64,000 nucleotides of DNA from Tretioscincus oriximinensis (lineage: Eukaryota; Chordata; Lepidosauria; Squamata; Gymnophthalmidae). The position numbers were made by a program, and so were the translations under genes. Below, in pieces: positions 1 through 10,837 of the stretch. Under the pieces are notes generated by a model. The model had not been told where the DNA came from. It was given only the letters and a program-made list of their open reading frames with translations, and made no database searches. Location of the stretch: assembly GCA_022410635.1 (NCBI GenBank), contig JAJVDF010000220.1, forward strand, positions 542,589 to 606,588, in the 5' to 3' direction. Position 1 is the first letter of the stretch; each line of letters starts with the position of its first letter.

Positions 1-655
1 TATCAGTTTAAAAGCTGCTCTCCAAACTTTTTAATATTAAGCACCAGCAGTCTGGTTCCATCTTGGTTCAAGTGCAACCCGTCCCTTTTGTACAGATATT
101 GCCTGTCCCCAAAAGTTCCCCAGTTTCTGACAAATNTAAATCCTTCCCCACGACACCACAGCCTCATCCACACATTTGAAGCTTCTAATCTCTGCTAGAT
201 GTCCCTGTGCATGGATCAGGTACCATTTCAGAAAAAGGTACCTTAGAGGTCCTGGATTTCAATCTTCTGCCTAGCAACCTAAATTTAGCTTCCAGGATTC
301 CCCATTTGGCTCTCCCAATGTCATTGGTACCAACATGTACTACAACACCTGCCTCCTCTCCAGCGCTGTCTATCAGCCTATCTAGATGCATGTGGTCAGC
401 ATGCACATTACATACCCTCCTCTCTAAATGCCTAACAATCGAACCAGCCACTACAAGAAGCCCCTCTCCCACCACTTGTGGAGGACTATCCTCAGTGGAA
501 GAGGATACCAGCGCATCTTCCAAGGAAGGGGTCCCCATTAAGGGAAGCTGTCCCTCTTCCTCAGTCTGATGTCCTCTCTGCCTGAGACCCCCACTCTTCC
601 AAGGCAGCTGGAGGGCTGCATTCCTGCTGCATCCCTGGATGTCTCATCTTGATGC
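1..655 (-). pseudogene. CR1 LINE ORF1 esterase-domain remnant
   Basis: The minus strand reads VVVHVGTNDIGR with GSIVRHLERRV upstream, the signature blocks of the SGNH/GDSL esterase domain in CR1 ORF1. The first block normally reads VVGDSIVR; here it reads VVAGSIVR, so the motif around the nucleophile serine is altered. The best frame covers 185-538 and ends in a stop; flanking DNA still has the CR1 antisense look. It is a dead fragment whose 5' part continues at 815-1000, across a later insertion. Confidence 0.7.
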
Positions 656-806
656 CTATTTTTGTCCCCACTTTTAGATATTGTTTTATACCGTTTTTAA
701 TTTGTTAATTTTATTGTTGATGTTTTATTGTTGGTCACCCTGAGACCTTCGGATTAGTATAAAGTGTAGCAAAGTATAAGTGTAAATAAATAAATAAATA
801 AATAAG
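656..806 (+). mobile_element. LINE/SINE 3' tail inserted in CR1 ORF1
   Basis: Contains CCCTGAGACCTTCGGAT then an (ATAA)n tail at about 784-805. The same tail, with the phrase CCCTGAGACCTTCG, recurs at 7455, 30500 and 62309 (opposite strand). It splits the CR1 ORF1 remnant into two. Confidence 0.6.
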
Positions 807-814
807 TAAGTGAG

Positions 815-1000
815 TTTCTGCAGGTTGGCTATCTTGGCCGCAAGTGAAGAAACACTTTCCCTGAAAGCCAGGAGCTCCTTGCACCGAACACAAACCCATG
901 ACTTCTCTCCAGCAGGCAGATAGTCATATATCTGACGCTCAGTGCAAAACATTGAGAAGACTTCTTCCCCCTGTTGGTCCTCTACCTTCATTCCTGTTAT
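815..1000 (-). pseudogene. CR1 ORF1 N-terminal fragment
   Basis: Minus-strand reading includes WVCVRCKELLAFRESVSSL followed by a leucine-rich heptad-like stretch, resembling the zinc-knuckle plus coiled-coil start of CR1 ORF1. It precedes the esterase piece in the correct order and orientation. Confidence 0.5.
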
Positions 1001-1383
1001 AATTTTATTTAACTTTTATTACTATTGAAATTATCTGCTTTTTCAAGATTAGCTTGTTAGTTATGGTTACTATTTATGATACGTTTTGTAAAACTATTAA
1101 AATTATTCCTTTATTATATGCTATGAAGTAAATTTCCTTATAATATACTAAGGGTTAGAGTTAGGGTTTTCTATTGGATTTAATTAAAGTTATGTTTGTT
1201 TTTTTAAAGAATAACAAAAAGAGTATCTCACACCCAATAGCAACAAAATTTAAAAGAGCTTACCCACAGCAGAGCAGTTACTTTTTTCCATTGGGTACTA
1301 TTTTTAAAAAGTATATAAAATCTAAATAGAATTATCTTTTAGTTGTGGTCTAAAATTTCACGTCCCGTTAGACATGTGGTTTC
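1001..1383. other. AT-rich unassigned DNA
   Basis: No gene or recognised element. Two telomere-like hexamers occur near 1151-1168, too few to mean anything. Confidence 0.5.
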
Positions 1384-1623
1384 TCAAACTCCAAAGTCTC
1401 TCTCCTGGCGATTCCCCGCCCCCTTCCTAGGGCTGGAAAGAGGATGTAGCTATGTTTGTTTGGTAGATTCTTCCTTTGACATGCCAGCAAGCTTCTCCCA
1501 CTTCAGACCATGTGCTCAGGGACTTTGTTAAGCAGGAAAAAAAAATCCTTTTTAAACTGCTAAAAATCCCTTCTAAAGTCTCTCTCCTGGTGATTCCCCT
1601 TCCCCTTCCTTGGACTGGAAAGA

Positions 1624-1855
1624 GGAGCCAGTTTGGTGTAGTGATTAGAGTGTGTGACTCTTATCTGGTAGCTTCCCGGTTTGATTCCCCACTCCTCCAT
1701 GAAGCCAGCTGGGTGACCTTGGGCCTGTCACAGTTCTTTGAACTCTCTCAGCCCCACATACTCCACAGGGTGTCTGTTGTGGAGAAAGCAACAAAAGCTA
1801 TGTGCGCCACCCTATGGTAGGCCGCCCTGAGACCTACAAATAAATAAATAAAAAA
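1624..1855 (+). mobile_element. tRNA-derived SINE (Sauria type), full length
   Basis: Begins GGAGCCAGTTTGGTGTAGTG. Pol III A box near 1634-1643 and B box GGTTTGATTCC at 1678-1688. The body includes CAGGGTGTCTGTTGTGGAG, and it ends in (AAAT)n after CCGCCCTGAGACCTAC. This 5' head is typical of squamate Sauria SINEs. Its 3' half is repeated by the assembly duplication at 3502-3616. Confidence 0.85.
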
Positions 1856-1904
1856 TGTAGCTGTGCATGTTTGCTAGTTCCTTCCTGTGAATCATCAGCA
1901 AGCT

Positions 1905-2284
1905 AGAAAAGGTTAGAAAAGTGAGAACAGACAAAGGAAAGTATTTTTTCCACCCAGAGGGTCATCGGCCTGTGGAATTTACTTCCTGAAGAGGTAGTGG
2001 TAGCTAATAGCTTGGATAGTTTCAAGACAGGACTAGACAGGTTTATGGACACTAAAGGTATAAATGGATACTAGGATGGATGTCTGGATGTTGCCTCCGG
2101 GATGCAGCCACAGGCAGGACTCCTGTGATACCATTTGCAGGGAGTCATGAACAGGAGCATATTTTGCTTTCCTCTGTTCGGACTGCCCAGGTGCATCTGG
2201 TGGGCCTCTGTGTGACACAGAATGCTGGACTTGATGGGCTGTGGCCTGATCCAGTATGGCTCTNCTTATGTTCTTATGTTCTTA
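1905..2284 (+). mobile_element. CR1/L3-type LINE 3' end
   Basis: Contains TTTCAAGACAGGACTAGACA, GACTGCCCAGGTGCATCTGG and ends with CTTATGTTCTTATGTTCTTA, the octamer-like tail of CR1/L3. AGCT flanks it on both sides (1901-1904, 2285-2288), a possible 4-base target duplication. An exact duplicate lies at 3666-4045. Confidence 0.85.
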
Positions 2285-2430
2285 AGCTCCTCCCCCTTCA
2301 GACCATGTACTCAGCAGCTTTGTTAAGCAAAAAAACTCCTTTTTAAACTGCTAAAAATCCCCAAACTCCAAAGTCTCTCTCCTGGTGATGTTTCCCCCCT
2401 CTTCCTTGGGCTGGAAAGGGGATGCTCCTG

Positions 2431-3285
2431 CTCTCTTTGCTGTGAGATTGGTAATGCAACCAAGGAGAACCTCCCCTGTGGATGTTAAGGCATGGGAGGA
2501 GCCATTTATTTAGGGCAGTGGAGCAATTTTATCAATCCACATCTACCACTTACGAATCTTTGGACTACTATAAATGTCAATTGATGACAGGCCAGAAATT
2601 TTTATTTTCACAAAAGTACTCCTCTGCCTTGAATATAGTGCTAAGCAAAGGCAAATGTTTTTGAACTGCCAAGAAGTGGACTAATTAATTGTTTGTTAGA
2701 GTTCTACTTGCTATGCACAGCAGATAATAAATTCTAAGTAAAGCAGATGTTCTAATTTTTAAAACCATTAAGCTGTGCGTCTGGACCACAAGGGGGAGGA
2801 GCTGTCTAGGGTGCACATAAGGCCCTCCTTGAGATATGAAACATTTCCTCTCTTGTACATCTGGGTTAGGCTCACATTTCCTCTCTTAGAAGATATTTTA
2901 TGAACATGGTGAATGGCAATTTATATAAATATACATGTAGAACACAACACACACAGTACATATGGAGAGGATAAATAATAGCTGTGAATTAAAGATATCA
3001 AATGAGTTTTTTAGCATTATAATAAACCATGAAAATAATATCTGAGTACACTGCATGTACCACTGGACATATCAAATCTCAGTGGAGTCTTTCTGTTCAA
3101 GGAAAAGATATTATTTGTTGCAAATCTTATATGTGTTTACTTGAAACTGCATGGGCTTTTTTCTTTATTACTTATGGTGATTTCCAACCTTCTATTCTGA
3201 TTCTTAAAAGTTAATCACAGGCATAATTCTGGACTCATTACTGTATTAACCTACACAACTGTTTATCACATTCTCTGTTGTTGGC
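2431..3285. other. Unassigned DNA (duplicated at 4192-5046)
   Basis: No gene or repeat family recognised; AT-rich with frequent stops in all frames. Confidence 0.5.
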
Positions 3286-3500
3286 TAGAAGAAGAAGAAG
3301 AAGAAAAAGAAAAAGAAAAAGAAAAAAGAAAAAGAAGAAAAAGAAGAAGGAGAAGAAGGAGAAGAAGGAGAAGAAGGAGAAGAAGGAGAAGAAGGAGAAG
3401 AAGAAAAAAACTGGGTTCTTATACCCCGCTTTTTCTCACCTTTCAAAGGGACTCAAAGCGGCTTACAAGGGTATTTTGCCCGAAGGCTGACATTCTATCT
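3286..3500 (-). mobile_element. SINE (family 2) with expanded GAA tail, cut by contig end
   Basis: The (GAA/GAAA/GGA)n run at 3286-3410 is the reverse complement of the TTC tail. It is followed by the SINE 3' body read on the minus strand (GGTTCTTATACCCCGC, AAAGGGACTCAAAGCGGC). It stops at the N junction and continues only in copy B. Confidence 0.75.
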
Positions 3501-3501
3501 N

Positions 3502-5261
3502 AACTCTCTCAGCCCCACATACTCCACAGGGTGTCTGTTGTGGAGAAAGCAACAAAAGCTATGTGCGCCACCCTATGGTAGGCCGCCCTGAGACCTACAA
3601 ATAAATAAATAAAAAATGTAGCTGTGCATGTTTGCTAGTTCCTTCCTGTGAATCATCAGCAAGCTAGAAAAGGTTAGAAAAGTGAGAACAGACAAAGGAA
3701 AGTATTTTTTCCACCCAGAGGGTCATCGGCCTGTGGAATTTACTTCCTGAAGAGGTAGTGGTAGCTAATAGCTTGGATAGTTTCAAGACAGGACTAGACA
3801 GGTTTATGGACACTAAAGGTATAAATGGATACTAGGATGGATGTCTGGATGTTGCCTCCGGGATGCAGCCACAGGCAGGACTCCTGTGATACCATTTGCA
3901 GGGAGTCATGAACAGGAGCATATTTTGCTTTCCTCTGTTCGGACTGCCCAGGTGCATCTGGTGGGCCTCTGTGTGACACAGAATGCTGGACTTGATGGGC
4001 TGTGGCCTGATCCAGTATGGCTCTNCTTATGTTCTTATGTTCTTAAGCTCCTCCCCCTTCAGACCATGTACTCAGCAGCTTTGTTAAGCAAAAAAACTCC
4101 TTTTTAAACTGCTAAAAATCCCCAAACTCCAAAGTCTCTCTCCTGGTGATGTTTCCCCCCTCTTCCTTGGGCTGGAAAGGGGATGCTCCTGCTCTCTTTG
4201 CTGTGAGATTGGTAATGCAACCAAGGAGAACCTCCCCTGTGGATGTTAAGGCATGGGAGGAGCCATTTATTTAGGGCAGTGGAGCAATTTTATCAATCCA
4301 CATCTACCACTTACGAATCTTTGGACTACTATAAATGTCAATTGATGACAGGCCAGAAATTTTTATTTTCACAAAAGTACTCCTCTGCCTTGAATATAGT
4401 GCTAAGCAAAGGCAAATGTTTTTGAACTGCCAAGAAGTGGACTAATTAATTGTTTGTTAGAGTTCTACTTGCTATGCACAGCAGATAATAAATTCTAAGT
4501 AAAGCAGATGTTCTAATTTTTAAAACCATTAAGCTGTGCGTCTGGACCACAAGGGGGAGGAGCTGTCTAGGGTGCACATAAGGCCCTCCTTGAGATATGA
4601 AACATTTCCTCTCTTGTACATCTGGGTTAGGCTCACATTTCCTCTCTTAGAAGATATTTTATGAACATGGTGAATGGCAATTTATATAAATATACATGTA
4701 GAACACAACACACACAGTACATATGGAGAGGATAAATAATAGCTGTGAATTAAAGATATCAAATGAGTTTTTTAGCATTATAATAAACCATGAAAATAAT
4801 ATCTGAGTACACTGCATGTACCACTGGACATATCAAATCTCAGTGGAGTCTTTCTGTTCAAGGAAAAGATATTATTTGTTGCAAATCTTATATGTGTTTA
4901 CTTGAAACTGCATGGGCTTTTTTCTTTATTACTTATGGTGATTTCCAACCTTCTATTCTGATTCTTAAAAGTTAATCACAGGCATAATTCTGGACTCATT
5001 ACTGTATTAACCTACACAACTGTTTATCACATTCTCTGTTGTTGGCTAGAAGAAGAAGAAGAAGAAAAAGAAAAAGAAAAAGAAAAAAGAAAAAGAAGAA
5101 AAAGAAGAAGGAGAAGAAGGAGAAGAAGGAGAAGAAGGAGAAGAAGGAGAAGAAGGAGAAGAAGAAAAAAACTGGGTTCTTATACCCCGCTTTTTCTCAC
5201 CTTTCAAAGGGACTCAAAGCGGCTTACAAGGGTATTTTGCCCGAAGGCTGACATTCTATCT
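3502..5261 (+). repeat. Copy B of the 1760-base duplication
   Basis: Identical to 1741-3500, including its N. It starts inside the SINE, at a point with no biological breakpoint signature. Its contents (SINE 3' half, CR1 3666-4045, array unit, GAA-tailed SINE) should be counted once. Confidence 0.95.
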
Positions 5262-5340
5262 TCCCCCACCAGACTCTGGTGGTTCCCATGTATCTACTTG
5301 CAGTCAGTTGCAATTTCTTGCAGTTCCTGCTTTCGAATAG
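5047..5340 (-). mobile_element. SINE family 2, 5'-truncated, GAA-expanded tail
   Basis: Same insertion as at 3286, here extended through GGTGGTTCCCATGTATCTAC to about 5340, where similarity to other copies stops. The tRNA-like head is missing. Confidence 0.8.
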
Positions 5341-6097
5341 AAAACCACACATGCTCATAGCACATGCTTTTGAACTTGGCCACCTCCATATGACGTTAAA
5401 ATCCTCATTGGTGTCAAGTTGCAAAATAAGCCCAGGCAGGCGTACCTTTTACAAACAAACAATTAGAAAAAAACTTTAAATCCATGCGGAACAGACAACT
5501 CAACTAGCCAAGAAGTAAATACTGAGTATGGATTCTCATCATTGTCTTGTGCTGGCATCTTCTCTCAAGATCCTGCCTTCTCTCATTAACTGAGTGGCAC
5601 ACAGTGGCTTGCAATGGGAATACGGGCCGCTTCTCAAAGATGTCAGAAAGAATCAGCAATCCGGAAATTCCAGTTCCTCACACCTTTTTTGCTGATGCAT
5701 TTTGATGCAATGCGAAAATTCTGCTGGAGCGTTGAGTGGAGCAATCATAGTATTGTAACATCCTCGTGTGCTTGCAGCCTATGTGCATGGACAGACACCT
5801 ATTTTAGGAGAGAGCAATCAGAGTAGCTGCTCAAGGCAGCAGAATTTGGGGGTGGAGGTACCCGTCCATAAAAATCTTTGTTATTATTTTTTATAAAAGT
5901 CCACGTATAAGAATTCTGGTATGAGAACATGGTTGCTGCTACCTGCCGCTGCTTGCCCTGGGAAAGAGTGCATGTCTAGCACTTTTCTTATTGTTTTTTT
6001 CCATTCCTAATGTGAATTGAAGTTGGATTTAAATTCTAGTGTGACCAGAAGACTGAGTTAAAGCGTGTGAATAAAAATGCTGCTTGCTCCATGTACT
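5341..6097. other. Unassigned DNA
   Basis: No coding or repeat signature recognised. Confidence 0.5.
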
Positions 6098-6348
6098 GTG
6101 TTTCCCTGAAAATAAGACAGTATCTTACATTACTTTTTGCCCCCAAAGATCCATGAAGAAGAATTCACATTTACTGAACAAAAAAATGAATGGTATTGCA
6201 ATTTCCATCCACCAAGAGGAAATCACTTTCCAACACATACAAAAACTTTGCTATGTCTTACTTTTAGGGGAGGCCTTATATTTAGCAATTCAGCCAAACT
6301 GCTACTAAGTTTTATTTTCAGGGGACGTCTTATTTTCGGGAAAACTGG
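6098..6348. mobile_element. hAT-like non-autonomous DNA transposon
   Basis: Inverted ends: left GTGTTTCCCTGAAAATAAGA, right (reverse complement) TTTTCCCGAAAATAAGACG. The flanks repeat GTACT (6093-6097 and 6349-6353). Internal GGGGACGTCTTATTTTC and GGGGAGGCCTTATATTT repeat the end motif. The TGTTTCCC-GAAAATAAGAC terminus is widespread in vertebrates; superfamily assignment is from memory. Confidence 0.6.
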
Positions 6349-6425
6349 GTACTTGACCCCCTGACTCCACCTACCTGACCCCCTGACTCTGCCCACCTGA
6401 CCTCCTCTCTCCCTACCTACTTGAC
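6349..6425 (+). repeat. Short degenerate minisatellite
   Basis: CTGACCCCCTGACTC-like units repeat three to four times with substitutions, directly abutting the hAT-like element. Confidence 0.6.
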
Positions 6426-7454
6426 CTCTTTGGGAAGAATGATTGCACAGGGGTGTCATAGATCCAAAATGCGGCTTTGTGCATGGACNACATTAGAATC
6501 AATTCAAGATTCTAATCTTTATATTATACTAATATTTATTCCCTTAAATAATTTGAATCCCAATTACATAATGGCTTATCTCCTTCCATATAATTCTGTC
6601 CATCAGTTAAAGCCTTTCTGGGTTAGTGTATTTGGAATAATACTACTTGCATTGAAGGTATTATGAACCTGAGTGGTTTGGTCAGACATGCAATAAAGGG
6701 CACCCTCTTGGCATGTGGCCCACAATGTTACATCACTGTCTCTNGGATTCCTTACCATTAGGTTTTTACAATGCTTACTATTAGTAGGGCTCCCAGCTAC
6801 TAATACATTTATATTGAAAACAATGAAAAGACTGCGCTTATTTCAAAACTCAAAATTACGCCTTTAAAAATGGACCCTTCTTTGACGAATAGATGCAGAA
6901 GGGGATCATTAATTTTAATTATCTATAAATTCTTCAGAATGCTACTTGAGTGAACTTGAGAAATGGAATTAGATGTTACTATCCAGAGATTCTAAAGGAG
7001 ATATCATTTAATTGGCAGACATTAAAAAAGAAATGTAAATGTTCTAAAGTTGGTTCCTCAACTGGATATTTTGGCCTTTGTAAGAAAATATTCTATAACT
7101 CCTTGCCAAGAAAAAAGTTCATTGCTAAGTTGAATTCTTTATTATTTAGGCAACAATATAATTAACCTGATTATTCGTTTTTATCATATTAAATACCTGC
7201 TTTTCATTCTAATACACCAAAGCAGATATCAAGAACAAATAATAATGAAAGTCAGGTGTGAGCAGGAATTTAAACAAGTCATACAGATTTTGGCTTGAAA
7301 TAATGGCTCACCTCATCCAATGTGTGTAGATGATTTTAAATGCCCTAGGAGTGTTCTGGGCCAAGACTAAACAGCTGTGTAGAGCACATGCCTCATTGTG
7401 GAATCCAGGAAGAAACATTTTTGCCTCTGATGTTTTTGCCTTTGTTGTTCCTGG
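6426..7454. other. AT-rich unassigned DNA
   Basis: No recognisable gene or element; open frames are short and lack domain signatures. Confidence 0.5.
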
Positions 7455-7498
7455 CTAGAGCTGTTTTTGACCTTCGGGTATAGGGCGGGGTATAAGTA

Positions 7499-7529
<31 letters not shown>

Positions 7530-7531
7530 AT
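7455..7531 (+). mobile_element. LINE/SINE 3' tail
   Basis: GACCTTCGGGTATAGGGCGG then TATAAGTATAAATAAA and an (AAAT)n run to 7531. Same tail family as at 656. Confidence 0.65.
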
Positions 7532-7839
7532 GGCAATAGACTATGTGACCTAATTGTCCCTGTGCCAAATCGCTAGTCTGTTCCACTACCACTAGAGCTA
7601 TTTTTTTCTAAATATGCACTAGTCAACCATGTGTCAAGTAGCTAGTCTGTTCCACCATTGGGAATGCTGGTGAAACCCTTAAAATGGTGCAATCTTCTCA
7701 TTTGATAGCAACTCAACACTTGTTGAGTAATTGCACTGCTGACGGAATTAGTCTGTTGCATTATGATAATGCAGCAGACTCTAGTCCATCTTCCTCCCAT
7801 CGATGCATTCAACTAGTCATGCTCCCTTGCCCCCTCTCA

Positions 7840-8070
7840 TCCCTCTTTCACTTGCTGCTTCTTTGTTTCTTTTGTTCCTTCTTTCATTCCATTTTCCTTC
7901 CTTCTTCCCTACATCCCTTCTTTCTTTCCTTTTTTATTCCTTACCTTCCTTGCTTTCCTTCTTTCATCCATTAGTTTCTTCATTCTTTCTTCCTTCTGTT
8001 CTTCTTCCCTTCCTTTTCTTCTTCCCTTCCTTCCCCCTTTTCCTTGCTTCCTNCTTTCTTCCCTTCCTTG
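7840..8070 (+). repeat. Pyrimidine-rich CTTT/CCTT tract
   Basis: About 230 bases almost wholly C and T on this strand, made of degenerate TTCC, TTCT and CCTT units. Confidence 0.85.
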
Positions 8071-8968
8071 TGTCATTGGTCTCTGGTGGCTGCCAAAATT
8101 CCAAGCCTTGTCATTGGTCATTATACCTCGGAACGTTGGACTCTGTAATATGTGTTTTATTATATGTACAGATATATTTAGGAATGGGGGGCTCCCATCT
8201 GAACTAACTTCCCATGATCAAGACAATTCATTTACTTTTTAGTAATCTGTTGTACTGCTCTTTGAGTGGCACTTTCAAGGGCTAATTGAAACATATTTTG
8301 CACTTCCCATTTTTAATGTGAAAAAATAAGTGTAGCCTTTTAAAGGAATGTTGAGTAAGGGAGGCAATAACTTAGAAAGTTTTGAATATTTTGGCAGATG
8401 AAGATAAGTCGCAAGAAGATATATGGAAGGAAGAACATGAACGTTAATGACTAATTTGCAAATGATTGTATATAGTTGGGAGCACCCCTCACCTCCTTCC
8501 TTCCTTCCATCCCTCCATCCACATTTTATACTTTAATATTTCCTGAAAAGTGGAAGATATTTCACTTTACTAAACCCCGTTGTATTTTTTCCAGCAAGAG
8601 CTTGATTATCTTGTTTTAAAATATTTACCAACCACACACCCACTTGCTTTCTATGTGAAATGTCAAAATTTCCTGCCTACATTCATCACCTATGTTCAGT
8701 TTAAGGGAAAATTCCATTGTGCTTATCCTAGGGTAGTTAGCAGCTGGTGGATAAGATGACAAGCAGGGGTGTACCTGCCAAAAGCACATGGCTGTTATCA
8801 CTCTTTCCCCCTCACTCAAATCCAAGGTGGCTTATGGGAGTTAAGGGAATCATTGAATTCTGTTTCCCACACAGCCTGACAATTGCCTGAAAAGAAACAC
8901 ATGAACCTTGTTATGTCTGTCAAAAAAAAATCCCCACTAAATAAAACTGTCAATCAATGTTGTGGGCA
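8071..8968. other. Unassigned DNA with a small CCTT run
   Basis: A short (CCTT)n tract sits at about 8494-8520. No gene signal. Confidence 0.5.
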
Positions 8969-9015
8969 AAACATAAGAACATAAAGGATTAGATCAGTAG
9001 AACTCTAATAAATGA
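8969..9015 (-). mobile_element. CR1/L3 3' tip
   Basis: ACATAAGAACATAA is the reverse complement of the CR1/L3 tail, followed by degraded 3' UTR. Confidence 0.45.
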
Positions 9016-9299
9016 CTAGCCTACTACCAGTGGCACTCTCACCGTGAGTAAATACCACAGGCCTGGTTCTAGCCTCACTCCCACACATGTTTTACCACCT
9101 TTTGAGGAAGGTGTATTTTAGTAGAGAAGCATGAAATATTTCTGATGAGTGGTGCTGCATGGGTTGCCAGTATTCATCGCAAGGAAGGATGACTCTAGAA
9201 TCTCTAACCACCATCATCACCACCACCCATAACCACTGCTGCCAGAATATTGTAAAGTGTGAGGCACTCTCTGTAATCTATACCCTCACATAAATACCC

Positions 9300-9830
9300 A
9301 TTTTGTCTTGAGTGCTGTATTGTGACTATATAAGTACATATTCCTGTGTATTTAAAGTTCTTGGTATTATATTATATGTATTGTTACTTACATTGTCCTT
9401 GATATCTTGCCAATAGTGCCACTGAGGAAGACCATATCTGGTCGAAACGCGTCTGGCACCACTTGACTTCATTCTACTCCCTTTGTGGATTATCTGGACC
9501 ATTCCACTTTCATCCTTCGTAGACTGTGCCTTCCATCCATATCAGTCTCTAACTATTTGGATTATTACTCTGGNCATTGAGTTTTGTTGGACATTTCTCA
9601 CTTTTATATTTGATATACTGTGTGTTTTTAGATTATGATATTTTAGTTGTGGTTTTGTGCCACTGTTTACATTTATATATATTTTTATATTGATACTGAT
9701 TCTGCCCCGGTTGTGTTCATTTGTTTTGCAGAGGAGAGGTATGGTTGTTTGTTTTGGGACCTTACTCTCTCCCTTGATTTGGATTTTTTGTNTGTATTAT
9801 TGTATAATACACACCTCCACATTGTATAGT
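9300..9830 (+). mobile_element. Penelope-type retroelement fragment carrying a hammerhead motif
   Basis: AT-rich segment around the hammerhead-like motif at 9416-9459, with pyrimidine-rich DNA downstream (TTGGACATTTCTCAC). No reverse transcriptase or GIY-YIG reading frame is visible. The link to Penelope-like elements rests on the known hammerheads in their terminal repeats. Boundaries are approximate. Confidence 0.45.
9416..9459 (+). ncRNA. Hammerhead-ribozyme-like motif, minimal helix III
   Basis: Helix I: GTGCCA (9416-9421) pairs perfectly with TGGCAC (9454-9459). Core box CTGAGGA (9422-9428) fits CUGANGA, then one extra A. Helix II: GACCA (9430-9434) pairs with TGGTC (9439-9443) across loop TATC. 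Core GAAA at 9444-9447. Then CGCGTC, giving a GUC cleavage triplet before 9454. Helix III is only the self-complementary ACGCGT, as in hammerheads thought to act as dimers. The extra A after the core box is a deviation. Confidence 0.65.
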
Positions 9831-10837
9831 GAACTAGAGAATTCAGACTACCTGAGGAGGAAAATAGGCATCATAGTTGAACCTTAAGATTCAAGAGGAA
9901 TAACAAAATAAAACAATAAATTAACTTGCCTTTCTCCCATCCTTATCCAAACAAAAGCTGCAGTAAAGTCTTCTTTCAGTATAATAAATCCATTTTGTCT
10001 AAGTACCAAGATACTTTGTAATGTCTCTTTTTGCAAGCCTTTTGTTATGGGTTGTCAATCTGATTTGCATTTATCTGATTTAATCAATTTTAGTAGAAGT
10101 GGAACACCTTGCTCTGTCTTAGGCCCTATCTGCATAGGGTCAGTAATCCATTTGGAGTCTTAAAATTTATTACTGAGCCTGTGCAAATGGTGCCTAAAAC
10201 AGATAAAGTTAATTCATTTCTAGTGAACTGGATCAAACCAGATAAATGCAAATCAGGACTTTTGTTCTTCTACCAGCAAAACTGGAAATATATGTAAACT
10301 AGGAGTCAAATGTAGATTCATCCATTACCTGATGGAAGTAAATCCTTAGGCAATATTTTGGCTAAAAAGATAAACTTTACAAACAAAACAACCAAAATTT
10401 CCACAAATAAAGATGTGACTAACATAAAGCTAATCAGATACACACACTAAATAGTTTATCTTTCAAGAAACATATAAATACCATAAAATATCACAGTTCA
10501 AAACATTTATCCATCAATAGGAACCAATGTACATAAAGTAGTAAAAAGGTAGTCCTATAGGTCATAGCATGAATGTAAGTTTTTATAGAATAAATGACAA
10601 GATTTGACTTTTGGGTTACACAATCTTTTTTTCTCAGCAGAAACCTGCAAAGACAGGTATCTTTCTTTCTCTCTCTGCTAATTCCCTGCCTTGCATTTAT
10701 TATTTATTTATTTGGCAGCATCCTAAGTTTTTCCTACTTTTAAATAAAAGTGTCTGTTCAGGGTTTTTCTCTTAGTTTTTCAAAGAAGAATCTTTCACTC
10801 CCCCTTTTCTGCTCTGGCAAAAGAATTAGGTATCTCA
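9831..10837. other. Unassigned AT-rich DNA
   Basis: No gene or known repeat recognised. Confidence 0.5.

Larger units (their letters stand above)
1384..2430 (+). repeat. Short tandem array of ~180-base units, interrupted by a SINE and a CR1
   Basis: Units begin near 1384, 1569 and 2361 with AAGTCTCTCTCCTGG and contain TTCAGACCATGT and TTTTTAAACTGCTAAAAAT. The second unit is interrupted by a SINE at 1624-1855 and a CR1 at 1905-2284. With both removed the unit spacing is about 185 and 176 bases. Unit 3 is incomplete. Confidence 0.75.
1741..3500 (+). repeat. Copy A of an exact 1760-base tandem duplication
   Basis: Bases 1741-3500 equal 3502-5261 at a constant offset of 1761. The ambiguous N at 2264 recurs at 4025. 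The boundary is a single N at 3501. Most likely an unmerged contig overlap. Confidence 0.95.

Noticed and set aside
1151..1168. Interstitial telomere repeat
   Set aside because: Only two imperfect TTAGGG-like units.
3278..3490. Lysine-rich 70-codon frame (and its duplicate at 5039)
   Set aside because: Translation of the GAA microsatellite and SINE tail.
1741..5261. Genuine segmental duplication
   Set aside because: An identical internal N and an N at the junction favour unmerged contigs.
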